Assembly (NCBI GenBank): GCA_905221605.1
Contig: CAJNDS010001602.1
Location: 33,501 to 97,500 of the forward strand
Source of the DNA: Symbiodinium natans
Lineage: Eukaryota; Sar; Dinophyceae; Suessiales; Symbiodiniaceae
Length of the DNA stretch: 64,000 bases
Direction of reading: 5' to 3'
The notes beneath the pieces are model-generated. The model was not told the DNA's origin. It saw only the letters and a program-made list of their open reading frames with translations, and did not search any database. This document shows, piece after piece, positions 48,074-61,145 of the stretch. The stretch's first letter is position 1; each line of letters starts with the position of its first letter. A program made the translations under genes and the position numbers.

Positions 48074-48692
48074 CTGGTTCTTTAATTTGCGGCTTTGGCA
48101 AAACACGCTCCTAAGTCATACTGCAAGCAACTGCGAGACGTACAACATGTAACAGAGCTACGACTCCATTCAAGCAAGGCCCTGGCCGCTGCAGGCAGTT
48201 CAGCCTACATCCGACAAACTAAGAATTCGAAGAGCTGGACCAGATCCAGAAGAAAGTGCTGCTCTGAAGTTGCAGCTGTCCCTCTAAACCCTCCAAGCCA
48301 ACATTGGAACTGCTTGCACGAAATTCGTCTGAAAGCAAGATGTTCCTTTTCAGTAAGCTCGGGGGTGCTGCCCGCTGGGGAGCAGCCCAGCTCATGCATG
48401 CAAGGTGAGAAAGCCAGGTGGAAGCCTCATCAGTCGTCCAGCTGGCCTCGCAACAACAGAAAACATTTGCCCGGCTTGGCATTGTGCAAAGATGCTTCTT
48501 TAAATCCCAATGTCAATGTCTCTAAGAGGGGTGAGGTTTAACTTTAAGCCTGCTTTTCACAGCAATCACCATGCGCCAAGTGTAAGTCCCCGTGTCTATC
48601 AGCTTGCGATAGGAAGCAGCTTCCGAAACAGCATGTCACTGGCGTAAGCAGATCGCCGTGACTCACAACGCCCTTGTGACAGGGATGGAACT

Positions 48693-51600
48693 TCACGATG
48701 CTGTGAAGAAGATCTTGCTTGCCAAGTCTGCCAAGTCACAAAGGCACGCGACACCACGCTTGATCCAGAACTTTGCAGAATGCTCTTTTGCCTCAGACGC
48801 ATGGGCTCCCCTTATGTTTACTGGATCCTTAATTCGCTTCTCGTCAAGAACCCTTCTATGGAGTTTTTGGGCATTCCTGCTTGAGGAGATCCTAATCCTT
48901 ACCTGTCAGCAATCCTTTTGCTTATCTGTCAGCAGTCTTTTGTGGCAATCTTTCCAGCAATCCGGCTGTTTGGACGTCGTCTGGACGGCACTGCTTAGCA
49001 ACGGCTAAACAAATCGCACAACAGCGGGGAACATCGGTGGCATGCCAATGTGGAAAGTAGGATTCAGCACTAGCCACTGGTTAGTTCCTGGGAATGGTTA
49101 AGGGAGCGGTCTAGAGTCTAGAGGCATCTGCCCATACATCGTAGACGTGCTTCACAATCCGTGCTTTTTGATCCAGGCCCTGCAGACCCAACGTCCCGCG
49201 TAAGCGCCGTGCGATGGGGATTTTGATGGTGCTGACGAAGTTGGTCGAGTGGCCAGTGGTACTGAGCACACCCTGCAGGCAAAATGGAGTTGCGGGTGAA
49301 GGCGACTTGCTCCCTCGCAACTCGAACATGGCATTTGAAGGCGCTTTTGACTCTCACACTCGCGCACGGCAGGCAAGGCTTCGACTCTCACACTGGCCTA
49401 CACAGGGGGAAACTGGGTCTCACCACATGTGGGAGAACCCTCCTGAGAACAGCGACCTCCACATGGTCGCTTCTCTCTACATTCCAACCCTTTGTTGAAG
49501 AACCCCCCCCCCCCCCCCAAAAAAAAAAAGAATCAAAATCAGTCTGCCTTATAAGGGTAATACAGGGAGGCGGCCCTATTTAGGCTGTTCGGCTGCGGTG
49601 GTTCGGGCTGGAGGGTTCACTATGCGTCTTCGAGCTCACAGGCATCATTATATTTGATTCAGATCAAGCTTCAACGAGATCAAGAAACATGTGTTGCATG
49701 TAGCAGGTACTGGTAGGAAACAGAGGAAGGTGCAATCGAGGATTGCTTGGGCAAGAGATTCGCTTGCGAGAGAGAAGTGGGTGTGAGCAACAAACGCACC
49801 TGACAGCAACCCACAATGACACGAGGACCGCTTTTAATGACCAGAGCACAGGGTCGCCGGCCTTTCTTTCTGAGGTCTTGTAGATTGGCGAGGGGTACAC
49901 GGCGAGCGGGTCGGTTGTATCCTCCCAAATCAGGCATTCAGAAATGATGAACCCAGCATCTAGATACTCGATACTGCCGTGACAGAAGTGCCTCATCTGA
50001 TGCATGATGATGGTCATTGCTGCTGTGCTCTGCAGGGGGAAACAAGAAACTCTTGCTTCACCGGCCCTCCTTCCCAAAAAACCCACGGCGGAGTCCTTGT
50101 CCTTTTCGCATGGTTTCCAGTGCATGTGTGGAATCTCCGAGAAAAGCACCTGTCCCATCAAGCCAATCAGCGGACCCCCAGGGCTGACTTCTACAGCTGC
50201 AGGCTTAGTTCGCATGTTTGCCATCAGTTTTTGATTTGTAGTCGTACACAACCCAAACTCCCTTACCAGCAGCACTGCTTGCCTTGGGAGGCGTCTTCAG
50301 TTGAGTTGTCCACCCGATACATCTCTCGTCAGTTGTGCGTCGTAAACATGACGACAGATGCACCGGCAAATCCGTTGGGCTAATGCAGGCAAAGCAACCT
50401 TAAAATACCTCCTGTGATACTCCGACCCTGTAACTGTACCGACTCCTTGGAAAAGCTTGAACCCAGCGCCGCCTTCGGAAGGCTGTCTTGGATGACCTGC
50501 CGGTCATTGTCCCATCTCGCGCCATCCATGAAGAGGCCGTAGACCACGCAGCCATCCTCCAAGAGGAATCCCTCAACCCTACAAGACCCTACAAGGTCTG
50601 AATACTGAAAGCAGTTGACAGATTTACAGCGAGGCACTTACTTCGAACTCTTCTGGTGGTGCGAGTGTGGCCTTTGGGGGATTTTCAGAAGCTCAGGGTT
50701 GCTTGGGGGTCCTTTGTCTTCTTTTATCCAGCTCAGGGGTTCTTTCTGCAGCGCATGTTGTATGATTCTTAGGGTTCGGGCGGTTCCTAGGCGCTGGAAG
50801 CAGCAAGTCAAGCCAGAACTCATTCATGAAACTGAAGAAAACCGCTGTGACCCAGTACCCCAGGCCAGACATGAAAATCTACACTTTACACTCGCAGGCA
50901 CAAGCTCGAACCTGCCAAAGCCAACATAGCACCCATCGCCTCGACCCTTTTGCATCCAGGCCTCGAACCCTAAAACTCCTACAAACCCCTAAACCCTGCG
51001 AACCCTACAAACCCTACAAACCCCTTGTCGCTCAAGGACGCGGCCTCGGGCTTGGGCGGATTGTTGTTCTCCTCAGGCAACATCTCAGACTCTTCCGCAT
51101 GAGGTTCAGATTTGCATAAACCCCAACCCCGAATCTTTACAGCGTCAGCTACGCAGTAGGCCATTCTTTGGGTTTTCAGTAAGGTGAGACGGCCCAAAAG
51201 CGACAGTTTTGCTTGCATTGTGTGAGCGGCGATTTTCCCTGCACCGGAAAAACGTGAAGCGTTGCTTTTGTTTTAGTCGACTGTTTTGTGCGTTCCCAGT
51301 GATTGCTGCTGATTTTTTTGAGGCTCTGCTTGCACTGTCGGTGGTGAAATTCCCTACCGAAAGCGTCGAAAATTGTTTGGCCGCGTTGTTTTTGTTTGGT
51401 GGGCTGTTTCTGGTATGCGCTTTTCCCAGTGATGTTTGATGGATTTTTGAGGTTTGCTTGCATTGTGTAAGCGGCGAGTCCTACACCCAATCCCAGATTG
51501 CACAGTATGCCGCTGCAAAAACCCACCACCTGCACACAGAATCTGGTGTCTCCAAAAGTTCCATGACAAATGCTCTAGGCACTCAACCATCACCAGGGCC

Positions 51601-54600
51601 CTACACGTTATCAACTCCCGAATCCCGAACTCGTGCTCCCTCAATCTCGACAGCTCCACTGCCTCAATCGCAAAAAGACCTGAACCTCTAGCAGTCTCCT
51701 TCTTCAGGATCTCGAAGGTCCAGATCAGTGTGTCAATGGGCAAGTTGTTCTTCCGGGCCTGAGTTCGACGCTCCCACTCTAGGCAGGCAAGGGTTTAGGT
51801 CCCCACACGACCCCTATAAACACTCAAGCCTAAACCCCAAACCCCTGGTGTGTTTTTTGTTGCCGCCCGCCTAATGGCGCCCTGGTTCCGGGTCGGGGGC
51901 TTAGGGATGTGGAGGCGCTGTCGAGTTTTGAGGGCTTTGAGCAGTTTGGGCCTTTCCAAGATATAGGGGTACCACTGTCATGCACCTCACACATGTTCTA
52001 TTCCCTGCTAGATGGCCCACAAAGTAAGTATCCTCCCATTTTTAGGGTCTTCGGATTTCTCGGCTTTGAGGTTTGGTTCAGGCTCCTTTCTGGAGGCTTC
52101 AGCCTCAAGATAGAGCTTCGAAAGATTGATGACAGTTTTGATGAACCTCCCGACTGTGAGCCTTGAGTTAGGACTCTGTATAGCCCTCAAGCCTTAAATG
52201 AAGCTGTTTTTTTCTCTTAATGCCTCCTTGGGAAATCCCGAACCCTGCCCTCAAACCTAACCCGGCACTTCCGTGTCAAGCGCGTGGACCTCCAAAACGA
52301 GATCTTGAGCTACGGAGTACATGCAGGGTTGAGATTGGCAGCCCACTTAAGCAGCACAAGGCCACGCGACAAAGTTCTGCAGCTGTCCAGTGAGGAAGGA
52401 CTGCGTGAAGAAAAAGCCCGACAGCCAGTAGTTCGCAGGATGACCATTGTCCATCCTTACAGCGGGCTGTAAGATAGCCACCGCAAGCCCCGTGAAGACA
52501 TATGTTGCAAAAAACAACACCCCGAAGATGCTCTACATATATATATATATATGTGTATATATATATATACATGTATATAGATTATGCTTTTTAGCATGCC
52601 CATGGCAGCTGGCAGCAAGCTTTCGGACTTTTGGGAGTCATCTATCAAAGTTGCCGTATGTCTGGCTACCACCACGGCTCATTGAAAATTAGCTAGTCCA
52701 CCCTCGACCACGAGCAGGAACGATGTGTTGAATCGAGTTCAGCCTCCTCGTTTGGGAAGGGCAAGTGCAGACAGGCATCCAGTCAGTGAAGAAATGCATC
52801 CTTGCAACCAGGTCCGCCACATAGGAGGACATGGGCTTCAGGGACGGATAGGACACTTTCTTCCAGAATTCTGGCCTCAGATCGCAGGGATGCCCATCGG
52901 CTCGCACTTGCAGCTTCAAAAGGTTAATTGTGGACCCTAGGGTTGTGCCAGAGTCCATTTCGTTGAGAAGGACTTGGCCATGTGGATGGCGTTACGAAAC
53001 CAAGCACCTGCTTCCTAGCGGCTGCTTGTTCAGCAGGATTCCGTTGGCGACGTCTTCCAAATCCTCGCAGCATCGTGGAAGATATGAAAGCTTTCCGTAC
53101 TACACTCGATGGCACGTGACCTGCAACCTGACCCCATTAGCGCGGTGCCCTACATGGAAATTAAAAGCCAAAAAAACCCTAGGCAGTGAAACAAGGAGGT
53201 GCTTCGAAAAACCCTATCTCAGCCTCAAACCCATGTGAACGTGTGCCAAGGCGCTGGGCCCATGATGACCAGGCCCTTCACTGCTTTGCCTGCGACACTG
53301 ACGGCTTGGCCCAGATGTCGGCAGGGTTCACCCCCCCCCCCCCCCCCCCCCCCCCCGCCTCGCCCCGCCCTCACGACGACAAAAAAGGATACACATGAGC
53401 ACAGACGAAACTAGATGCAGAGGAGTAAGCAAAAAGTAAGAAGCACATGCATATTAACTTTCTTTTACGGATCTGTGTCTCTCTCTCTCTCTCTCTCTCT
53501 CTAGAAATAAGTAATCATGTGCCTGCTAGCAACAGTATCAACAATCAAACTTTCGAAATATAACCTGCGTGTATCAGCAGCTTGTGCAATACACTAGCAG
53601 TCGCAGTGGACCAACTTCTATCCAAGTTCTACCGCTAGTCGCTCCATAGTCAGAAGTTTACTTGAGACACAAGCCCCAACCATGCGATTCGCTCGAATTA
53701 CGGTGTGCCAGACAGGTTGCCGATGTCCACCAAGCTCGCCCGCACTCGGATAAGCAGTTTGTTGAAGCGAAGGGCTTCCTGGTTCACCACGGTATTCCTT
53801 GGTTTGAGGTTCAGGTTGATGACTTTTCAAGGACTGGGGTTGGAATATTGCTGCTAAGGATTGGGTGCATGCAGGATTGTGTTTAATTTAATACATGAGG
53901 TTAACCCCGAGTCCCACATCCAAAATCTCCCCAAAACCCCTACGATGTTCTCGAATGTAACAGAAAGATTCAACCCGAAGTCCAAACACTTTAGACTTTG
54001 GAAAACAAGGCAGAAAATCAAGAAAAATATAATGAGGCCACGAAATCATGGACTCATTGTAGTCGGTGGGGTACTTTGCCACCAGCCATTCGGTATCGAA
54101 CGGGGCTCCTCGGCTATGTCGACTTGAAGAAAGGAGGTGTTCCTCAAATTTGAGGTGGGCTACCCTACGATGACCACTAGTGAAGTAGCCAACCGAACCA
54201 AACTATTGCATAGAATTCTCGCGAGTGGTCCCAGCACGAAATTTAGCAGACACTTCGCCCCTGCCGAGCCTCGCTGCTGCCGTGAACCTAGTCCTAGACC
54301 CAAAACCACCCCAAGTAGCACCACCTCAGCCAACAGTGACCTGTCACTTCCTTTCAAAGCTCAGCCGAATCTCGAACTTCCGTCAGGAACTTTGTCGACA
54401 GCTCTGTGAGGATCTGATCCTTCGGTTCAGGCCCCAGAACCCCCCCTCCCCCTTCCCCCCCTCTTCGCATGCACTTTGCAGTGCAGTCTAGAGTAATACT
54501 GTCTCTTCCTGCCCATCCTCGTGGTGTGAGATCTGATGATTTCTTGCTAGTTGTTAGGATGCCCATGATGTCCCTGAAGGCTCTTCTTTGTTTCTCAGAA

Positions 54601-57600
54601 GTTGTTTCGCCCACCTAGCTGGATGCCGCACGGCAAAGCTGCGCCAACTGTCGACGCTTTGCCGCTAAGGGTGCTAATAAGCATGACGCCACAATGTCTA
54701 ACCCCCGTGTCTGAATCCCGCCATTTTTGCAGCAGACTTCGAGGAACCTTGCAAACTAGTCCTTGCAACTACTAATGTATCTGGCACGCTCGAGGGCAAC
54801 TTCGCAAAGACCTTCTACGAAATAATTGCGGTCTCCATCAGTCCTCCCAGCCTGGGTTAAGACTCTTTAAGACCCTGTGCGACACCCTGTGTACCAAGTG
54901 AGCTGAGAGGCCGGTGTCTTGGCACCTCCATCACCTCCTCCTCCCTTGGGCAGCATGGAGTTGGCCGTGGCCAGGATCTCGGCGGAATCGCTGGGCTTAG
55001 GGGCTTGCAGGCTTAGAGTCAGGTCCCGATCCAGCCCTCAAGACAGCCCTAGAGAAGCAACAAGGGACGTTGAAAACTTGGCCAAAGCCCAAGTCTGTCA
55101 AGCGCCTCAACCATAAAAAACAACTCAATGCGTTTGGCCCGGCCATGAAACGAGCTCCAAGGCAATGGCATATAGTTCCTAAGCCAAGTCGCACCGAGAC
55201 CCTCTTTGATGGCAGCGGACAGGTTTGCATTGGCGTGCAAGCCGAAAGCCTGCATTTCCATGACAAGAGCAAAGCCAACGCCGTGAGATTTCGAAGACGT
55301 CATGCCATAATGTTTTGAGGGATGCGCCATGATGCGCCAGCCCCCTCCTCCTCTCGCACTGAATCTGGGGATCTTGCGGTTTCACATCCTTGCTAAGAAT
55401 CGCATGGCTTCAATTGGTGGTTCACCGTGGTGGGAACAAGACCTGCAACAGCAGAATGGTATGCGTGAATACACCCAGCACCCAGCGAGTACACAAACGT
55501 GGTCAAGTCATCCGTCAACCGCCATCGCAAGCAAATCCGTCCGGGCCGGAAACTCAGACATCAAGCTGCTTATTGCGATCTTGGGAACCTTGCTTTCAGT
55601 CTATTCCAGTCTCGGGGCTTCGAAACGAGCAACGCGTTGCTTTTGGGCAACACACGTCACGGCAGCAAAGGTTGTTACTTGCAAGACCATCCAAAAGCTT
55701 CTACCACCGCCACCAAAGTCCAACAGCGAGATGGCCCCGCAAGGTCATTCGATGAAGCTGTAGCAGGCGTTGAACCGTACCCCCACAACGTACGCTTTCG
55801 GAAAATCGCCGAGCAGGTCTGAACGAAGTGACAGGGTAGGCAAATAGGAAGACTACAAACCGCTGGAGTCTGCAGTCGCGCTGCATGCGGCCGCTCATAT
55901 TGTCATGCCACAAATGATGGTGGCATGCTGTGATTGTTTACTGCCATCCTTTCTCTTTGCTTACTAGGGTTGTCGGCCATGGTTTGCCTTGAGGTTGGGC
56001 GATGCATGTGGCTTTCAACTATCAGGCTCACGTCCCAAGGCCCCAACCCCGGAAGCCTTCACGGTGCCACTACGAGGTTGTCAGACAGAAGAGGGCAAAC
56101 GTATGGGACCCCCCGCACCCAACCCGAGCCCCAGGCGCCGAACCCCAACCCAAGATGCAGGGAATCCGAATTTGCGCGCCTCTGGCATCTGGTTGATGGG
56201 CAGCGAGCGGATGTACTCCAGGTAGCCCGACAAGGGTTGGTGCTTCGGGGCATAGTAGATGCCAGACCTCAAGCATCGTTTCAAGGGGTCGAAAGCTGCA
56301 GGATGGTATGGGATGGTATGGGATGCGTGGAGGTCAGGCCCGCTCCTCAACTTGTGAAGAACTCCCGGCTCTCCACTGTCAGGGCTTTAGGGTTTCATGT
56401 CGGCTCCATGTGTACCATGGTTTGTGTGCATGTGGTCGAAGATCTAAACAACTACAAAGGTGTGTGTACATGTATGTATGATACGCACACACACACACAT
56501 GTTTATACATGCTTTTTCAGAGTCAAAAAGTTAAACTGTGAGTGCGCGCATGCATTTGGGCATGTGGGTGTGTGCGTGCATCCCCTACACCCCTGCAGGA
56601 TTTCGGGCGACAGGGACACAGATCGACCAATGGACCAACAGAAGTCCCGATGTCGGGCACATTAGGGTGTTGTAGGTTTCAGATTCCAGCATCCGGTAGC
56701 CTTAACGCCACAAGTGTTGCCCACCTCAAACACGCCCGAAGCTGAAGCTTGCTGAGGCAAGGGCTCGGAAAATTTGTAGCCGTCCTGCAAATGGCCAAGG
56801 GAGTCTGGAGGGTTTAGGGTCCAAGGCAAGGAGTTAGCTCGTGTTTAGGGATTGTGGGCAGAAGTGGCATCTACAGTACTTCAACATCGACAGACAACAC
56901 GCAAAACGAAACATCACGCTCAAACATGACCCTTTTCCCTCAACTCCGGGGGCTTGTCCTGACGCCTGAACAGCATGTGTCACTTCGATGTTGCTAGCCC
57001 ATGCGACACGGGAGTCTGCGGAGCTCCTTCAAGATGTCCTCACAGTAGTAGTCTGTGATGAGGTTGGCGATCGTGATCCGATCATGCGCGTCTGTCACAC
57101 GGCCGCCATAGTTGGCTTCTGAAGCCCTGCAAAGCAAAGCAAAGTGACTCAGTGCTGATGGCCGGCTGACACCCACCCCAACCACTGCCTACTCAAGCAG
57201 CTTCATGACTTTTCCCGAGATTGGCCAGGGTGCGTGTAGCTAAGAGCCGCATAGGGGATCGCGGCGTTCTCCTCCAAGAACATCCTGAAGTGTGAAGTAT
57301 CAGAAGGCCAGCCCAAAAAGCGAACACTCGATCGAGAAACCTCGATCTGGTTTTCAGGGCTCTGAGGACTGCATCGCTTGGGTCAACAACCCTCGTCTAC
57401 ATTCCCTGATCATTGGCGGGTGCCAGCATTGGACAGGGGTGGTCTTAGGCCTCTGGCTCATGACCTTTTTTTGGTTGCAAGACCACCTCAACACTGAGCT
57501 CGAACCTTCGAGTGTCCCAACTCCTTAGACGGAGCACACTTGGCCCCCCCTGAGCAGAAGAAACGATAGATAGAGCCCGAACGGTGTATCTCCGACCCTG

Positions 57601-60600
57601 CAACTGCACCTTTCTTTTGCAGATTGGGTGCTTCAGCTGCGACACACAGATCTGTCGGTCAGGTTCTGAGAACCTTGACATGAAAGCCATTCCAAAGATG
57701 ATGGCTGGGGGGTTCCAAGCATTCCTCAACTTCTCATGATTCCTCTCTCGGGAGATCCTCCTTCAAAAAACCCCGCCGCTCAAAAACCTATCGTAACTCA
57801 CCATCAAAACCCGCTATGCCTGAAGAGGAATTCACCAGAGTCGGGATTCGGGCTTAAGGTCTAGGCTCAGGAGCCTACTTGAACAGAAAGGGTCCACTTG
57901 AAGGGTGCAACTGCAACTGAAAGAGGGCTTCTATAGGCAGTATTGCGGTGTGAGGACGATGAGTTCATCCGGCCGCAGGCGCCTTGAAGCAAAGCCCAGA
58001 CCCTAGTCAACCCGTGCCCAACGAAGCCGAATATGTCCAGGTGCTGGTAGGGGATGTTCCACCCAAGCGGTCCATAGTTGCAACGCTCCTGGTCAAAGCT
58101 TCCGAATTCTGTTGGGCACGAAACCCCAGAGCCACAAGCCTTCTAGATACTTGTTTCGAAAAAGACTCCCCCTTGATTTAACTGCATTGCCACGTTCAAC
58201 GTGTGCAGCATTGGACGCAAGACAAGACGCTATGCGCGAGAAACGCCCGAAACCCAAGGCCAAACTACGACCATGAGTCGTCTTGAGCTCGAAGCTTAAG
58301 TGGCCGCCACCTAAGCAGCCTAAACTGGTGTAAGGGTCTTTGCCTGTATCAGCGCATGGAAGAAGCACAGGCCGAAGAGCATCTTCCTGAACGCCTGGGC
58401 GAGGCACAACACCCCTTGAGAAAAGTAACGCCAGGCTTGTGTCCACGAGAAACGCCTCTGACTGTCATTGGTAGTGCCTGGACAGGTTAAGATTCCTTGC
58501 AGCTGCGGCTCCGACGCGCAATAATCTGGGGCATCTAAGGGTTCATAGCAGTATAGGGTTTCAGGGTTCAACCACATAGTCTGGAGGGCTCTTCTCTAAG
58601 TTCGGCGGGACACATGCGCCGCTGCAGAACTATCTTTGCAGAATCTGCATCTCCCAACCGCCAAGCCTAAAAACCAATCAGAGGCGGCCTTGCGCGAAGC
58701 ATCTGTGTTGCCCGCCGATTCGAACCAGTCTTCCTGAAAGTGGCTGAGGCATTAAGTGGGCTTAAAGCTAACATGATGTAGGAGATCTGCTTTGCAAGAC
58801 GGAGGAAGGTTGACAGACAAGCTCCGCTGCTCAGCCAGTGAAAGGCCCATTTCCCTCATGTATATTTAGTTTAGTTTTAGTTTCACAGCCGGATCCAAAG
58901 CGCCACAATGCGTTATCTCATAGCAACCAACAGCAAACTCTAAACCTCGACCCTGAAACACTACCCTCCAAAACCCCGTCCTCGAAGGAGAGAAAGGCAC
59001 GGAGGAGATTCGACTTCAATCCTTCCCGCTTCCGTTGAGGTTTCGGGATTTTTTGCCACCTGCCTAGCAGCCTCGCAAGTTTACTGCAGGCACATTGAGT
59101 CTGTGTAACGCCCAGAAAAAGGATGAGTTCAAGGTGCAACGGCTCGGTCCTAACCTAGGGGAGGCTGGTTTAGGAAATCCCCAGGCTGGAGGCCTGTGGG
59201 ACCAGTAGCCTCTTCGACTACCCCTACCACTACCACTACCCCACCACGACTACCACTGCTGGTACTGCTAGTACTGCTACTACTACAAACGATAGTACTA
59301 GTAGTGGCTGGAAAACTTCATCCGAAGAGATTGAGGTGTGGCAACCTTAAGGCATGCTCGGGAATACGAGTGCCGGGTCGCAACATCTTTGTATATTGCC
59401 TACCTCAAATCTGCAGCCTAAACCCTAAACCCTGAACCCTAAACCCTAAACCCCAAACCCTAAACCCTGTACCCTAAACCCTGTACCCTAAACCCTAAAC
59501 CCTAACCGGCCTTTCGGTGGCTCGACCGTCATCTTCATCCCGTTCTGCAAGACGCTCACGGGGAAGTGGGGAGATGGCCTCACATGCAGTCTGGCCCTGT
59601 CGGTCCCCTGTTGTGCAAGGCAGGTACGATGTCCACGCAGTATCAGGAGGAGGACTGCTCATTAATTACGATTCGGCAGAAGCCCGAATTGGAACGACTG
59701 ACACCGAAATTTTTGCACTTCTTCGTCAGGAGCCGGGGGACATGGCACTCAACCACAGACGGAAGGTGTGCGCCACAGCATCAGGGTCGAGCTCCTGACT
59801 GTCGTTTCTTGTGCGCGAAGGAGGTCGAGCTGCAAGACAGATGTGCTGAGGTACTGATTTTAAGTTGTGCCCGTTTGGAACACATGCCTGTTTCCACGTT
59901 GCATGCCAAACGTCCTGCATGAAGTGTGTCACCCTAGAAATCGCTTCATTTCTGTTTCCAAAGTTCTTTGATGTTCTTTGTTCCGCCTGCAACCTGAAAA
60001 CGGTGCAGAACCCGGCCAGACAGGCATGGCAACTTGAGCCCCCTGCAAGCAAGGTCCTCCACCAGTTTCTCCAGCATGGGCATCCAGGAGACTGCCAGGT
60101 GGCAGTTTTGAAGGATAACCCAGTTGCCTTGGCTTCGGAATTCGATTCTTGCTTCTGCTTGAGGTCTGTAGGTGCAGGTGCAGGCACAGGTCTGTGGGCA
60201 CGTGTCTGTGCGTGTGTCTGTGTATGTCGACATCGGCTCCTACAGCCTAATAATTAACTTGTCCAGCCACCAGCCGTCTTGCCCTCGCTGATGGCGAACT
60301 CAGCTTTGGGCCCCTGTCCCTGGCCCAGGGACACGGCCGCCTTCGTCTCGAACCTGGGCGCTGTTCAGCGTGGGCTTCAATGGCATCTTGTTTTGTGGTC
60401 CATGTTGTTGGCAATGAGCTCAAGCAGCAGGTTTCAGGAGTAAACAATTTTGAGTCATTGGTGAAATAGTTGTGAGGCTGCAGGTGCTCGGGATTGGATA
60501 TCAACTTCCAAAGTCGCATACCCCCCTCTTAAGCTACCACCTAAGCGATTCTGAGGTCAGGCCGGGGCGCATGTTGTTCTTGATGGCCAGGCGGTTGAGT

Positions 60601-61145
60601 TCCGCCATTGGATCGGCTCCTGCAACAGCGGGTTGTGGGTGTGGGACTCAGGAGATGAGCCAGAACGTTTTGTTTGAGCCTGTTGCAGACCTCCGGTTGA
60701 GTGTGAGGGTCCTGATTGCGCTGGGTGTCTCGGTGTACTGTAAGGCTGGCGCTGGTCTTAGAACAGCTTCGGGTCCCAGTGCCTGAAGAGAGCACGAAGA
60801 TGAGCGGCGTGACGTTGTTGCTGTCGCTGTAGACCTGGTCGTGAGCAGCTTCTGATTTCGTTTCGGGGTACCACCCTAAATAAGACCCAGTCTGACTCTT
60901 GTTCTCTCCATCTCTCTCTTCATCGATCCTCAGACATGTCGCTAATTCAGCCACTTCGACGCTCGTGAGGCTTAGAAGTAAGTGTCGGTAAAAAAATAAG
61001 ACTCAAAAGTTTGGCACCTGCCATTCCCCAACTTTTTTCGCGGGCTCAGAGCATCCCTCGAAAAGAAAGAAAATCCCCCGGCCTTCTCGAGGTTGAAGGG
61101 CGGCGGCTCGAGGAAATCAGCTCCCAGCTTGGCCATGATGATATT
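48693..61145 (-). CDS. Dynein heavy chain, axonemal type, C-terminal part (26+ exons)
   Basis: Exons in order (minus): 61145-61083 [18 protein letters not shown]; 60834-60783 [13 protein letters not shown]; 60619-60541 [16 protein letters not shown]; 60353-60268 [17 protein letters not shown]; 60127-60051 [16 protein letters not shown]; 59794-59742 [10 protein letters not shown]; 59578-59511 [20 protein letters not shown]; 59021-58969 [18 protein letters not shown]; 58733-58680; 58394-58344 [16 protein letters not shown]; 58088-58045 [14 protein letters not shown]; 57673-57610 [13 protein letters not shown]; 57284-57234 [17 protein letters not shown]; 57126-57010 [12 protein letters not shown]; 56267-56180 [15 protein letters not shown]; 55249-55201 [16 protein letters not shown]; 54614-54551; 54419-54366; 54108-54048 [11 protein letters not shown]; 53797-53709 [20 protein letters not shown]; 53063-53008; 52875-52777 [20 protein letters not shown]; 52455-52371 [20 protein letters not shown]; 51758-51693 [16 protein letters not shown]; 50571-50441 [18 protein letters not shown]; 50149-50087; 49921-49862 [11 protein letters not shown]; 49272-49213 [19 protein letters not shown]; 48770-48693 [16 protein letters not shown]. 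These are the AAA5-AAA6 and C-terminal regions. No motor P-loop is present. Confidence 0.95.
52535..52578. repeat. AT microsatellite
   Basis: TATATATATATG and TATATATATATAC runs in the dynein intron between exons at 52777 and 52455. Confidence 0.85.
53330..53357. repeat. Longest poly(C) run
   Basis: More than 20 C in a row, broken only at the end, in a dynein intron. Confidence 0.92.
53476..53503. repeat. CT microsatellite
   Basis: TCTCTCTC run of about 26 bases in a dynein intron. Confidence 0.85.
59215..59305. repeat. TAC/ACTACC trinucleotide tract
   Basis: CTACCACTACC and TACTACTACTA units, about 90 bases, in the dynein intron between exons at 59511 and 59021. Confidence 0.8.
59417..59508 (-). 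repeat. Telomere-type repeat at the start of a dynein intron
   Basis: CCCTAAA and variants CCCTGAA and CCCTGTA on plus (TTTAGGG on the coding strand), about 13 units. It starts only a few bases after the GC donor of the exon ending at 59511 (AAAG|GCCGG, then TTAGGGTTTAGGG). Confidence 0.95.

Noticed and set aside
55934-56665. 243-codon plus-strand frame
   Set aside because: It is antisense to the clear dynein exon at 56267-56180 and includes CA/GT repeats; no splice or family support.
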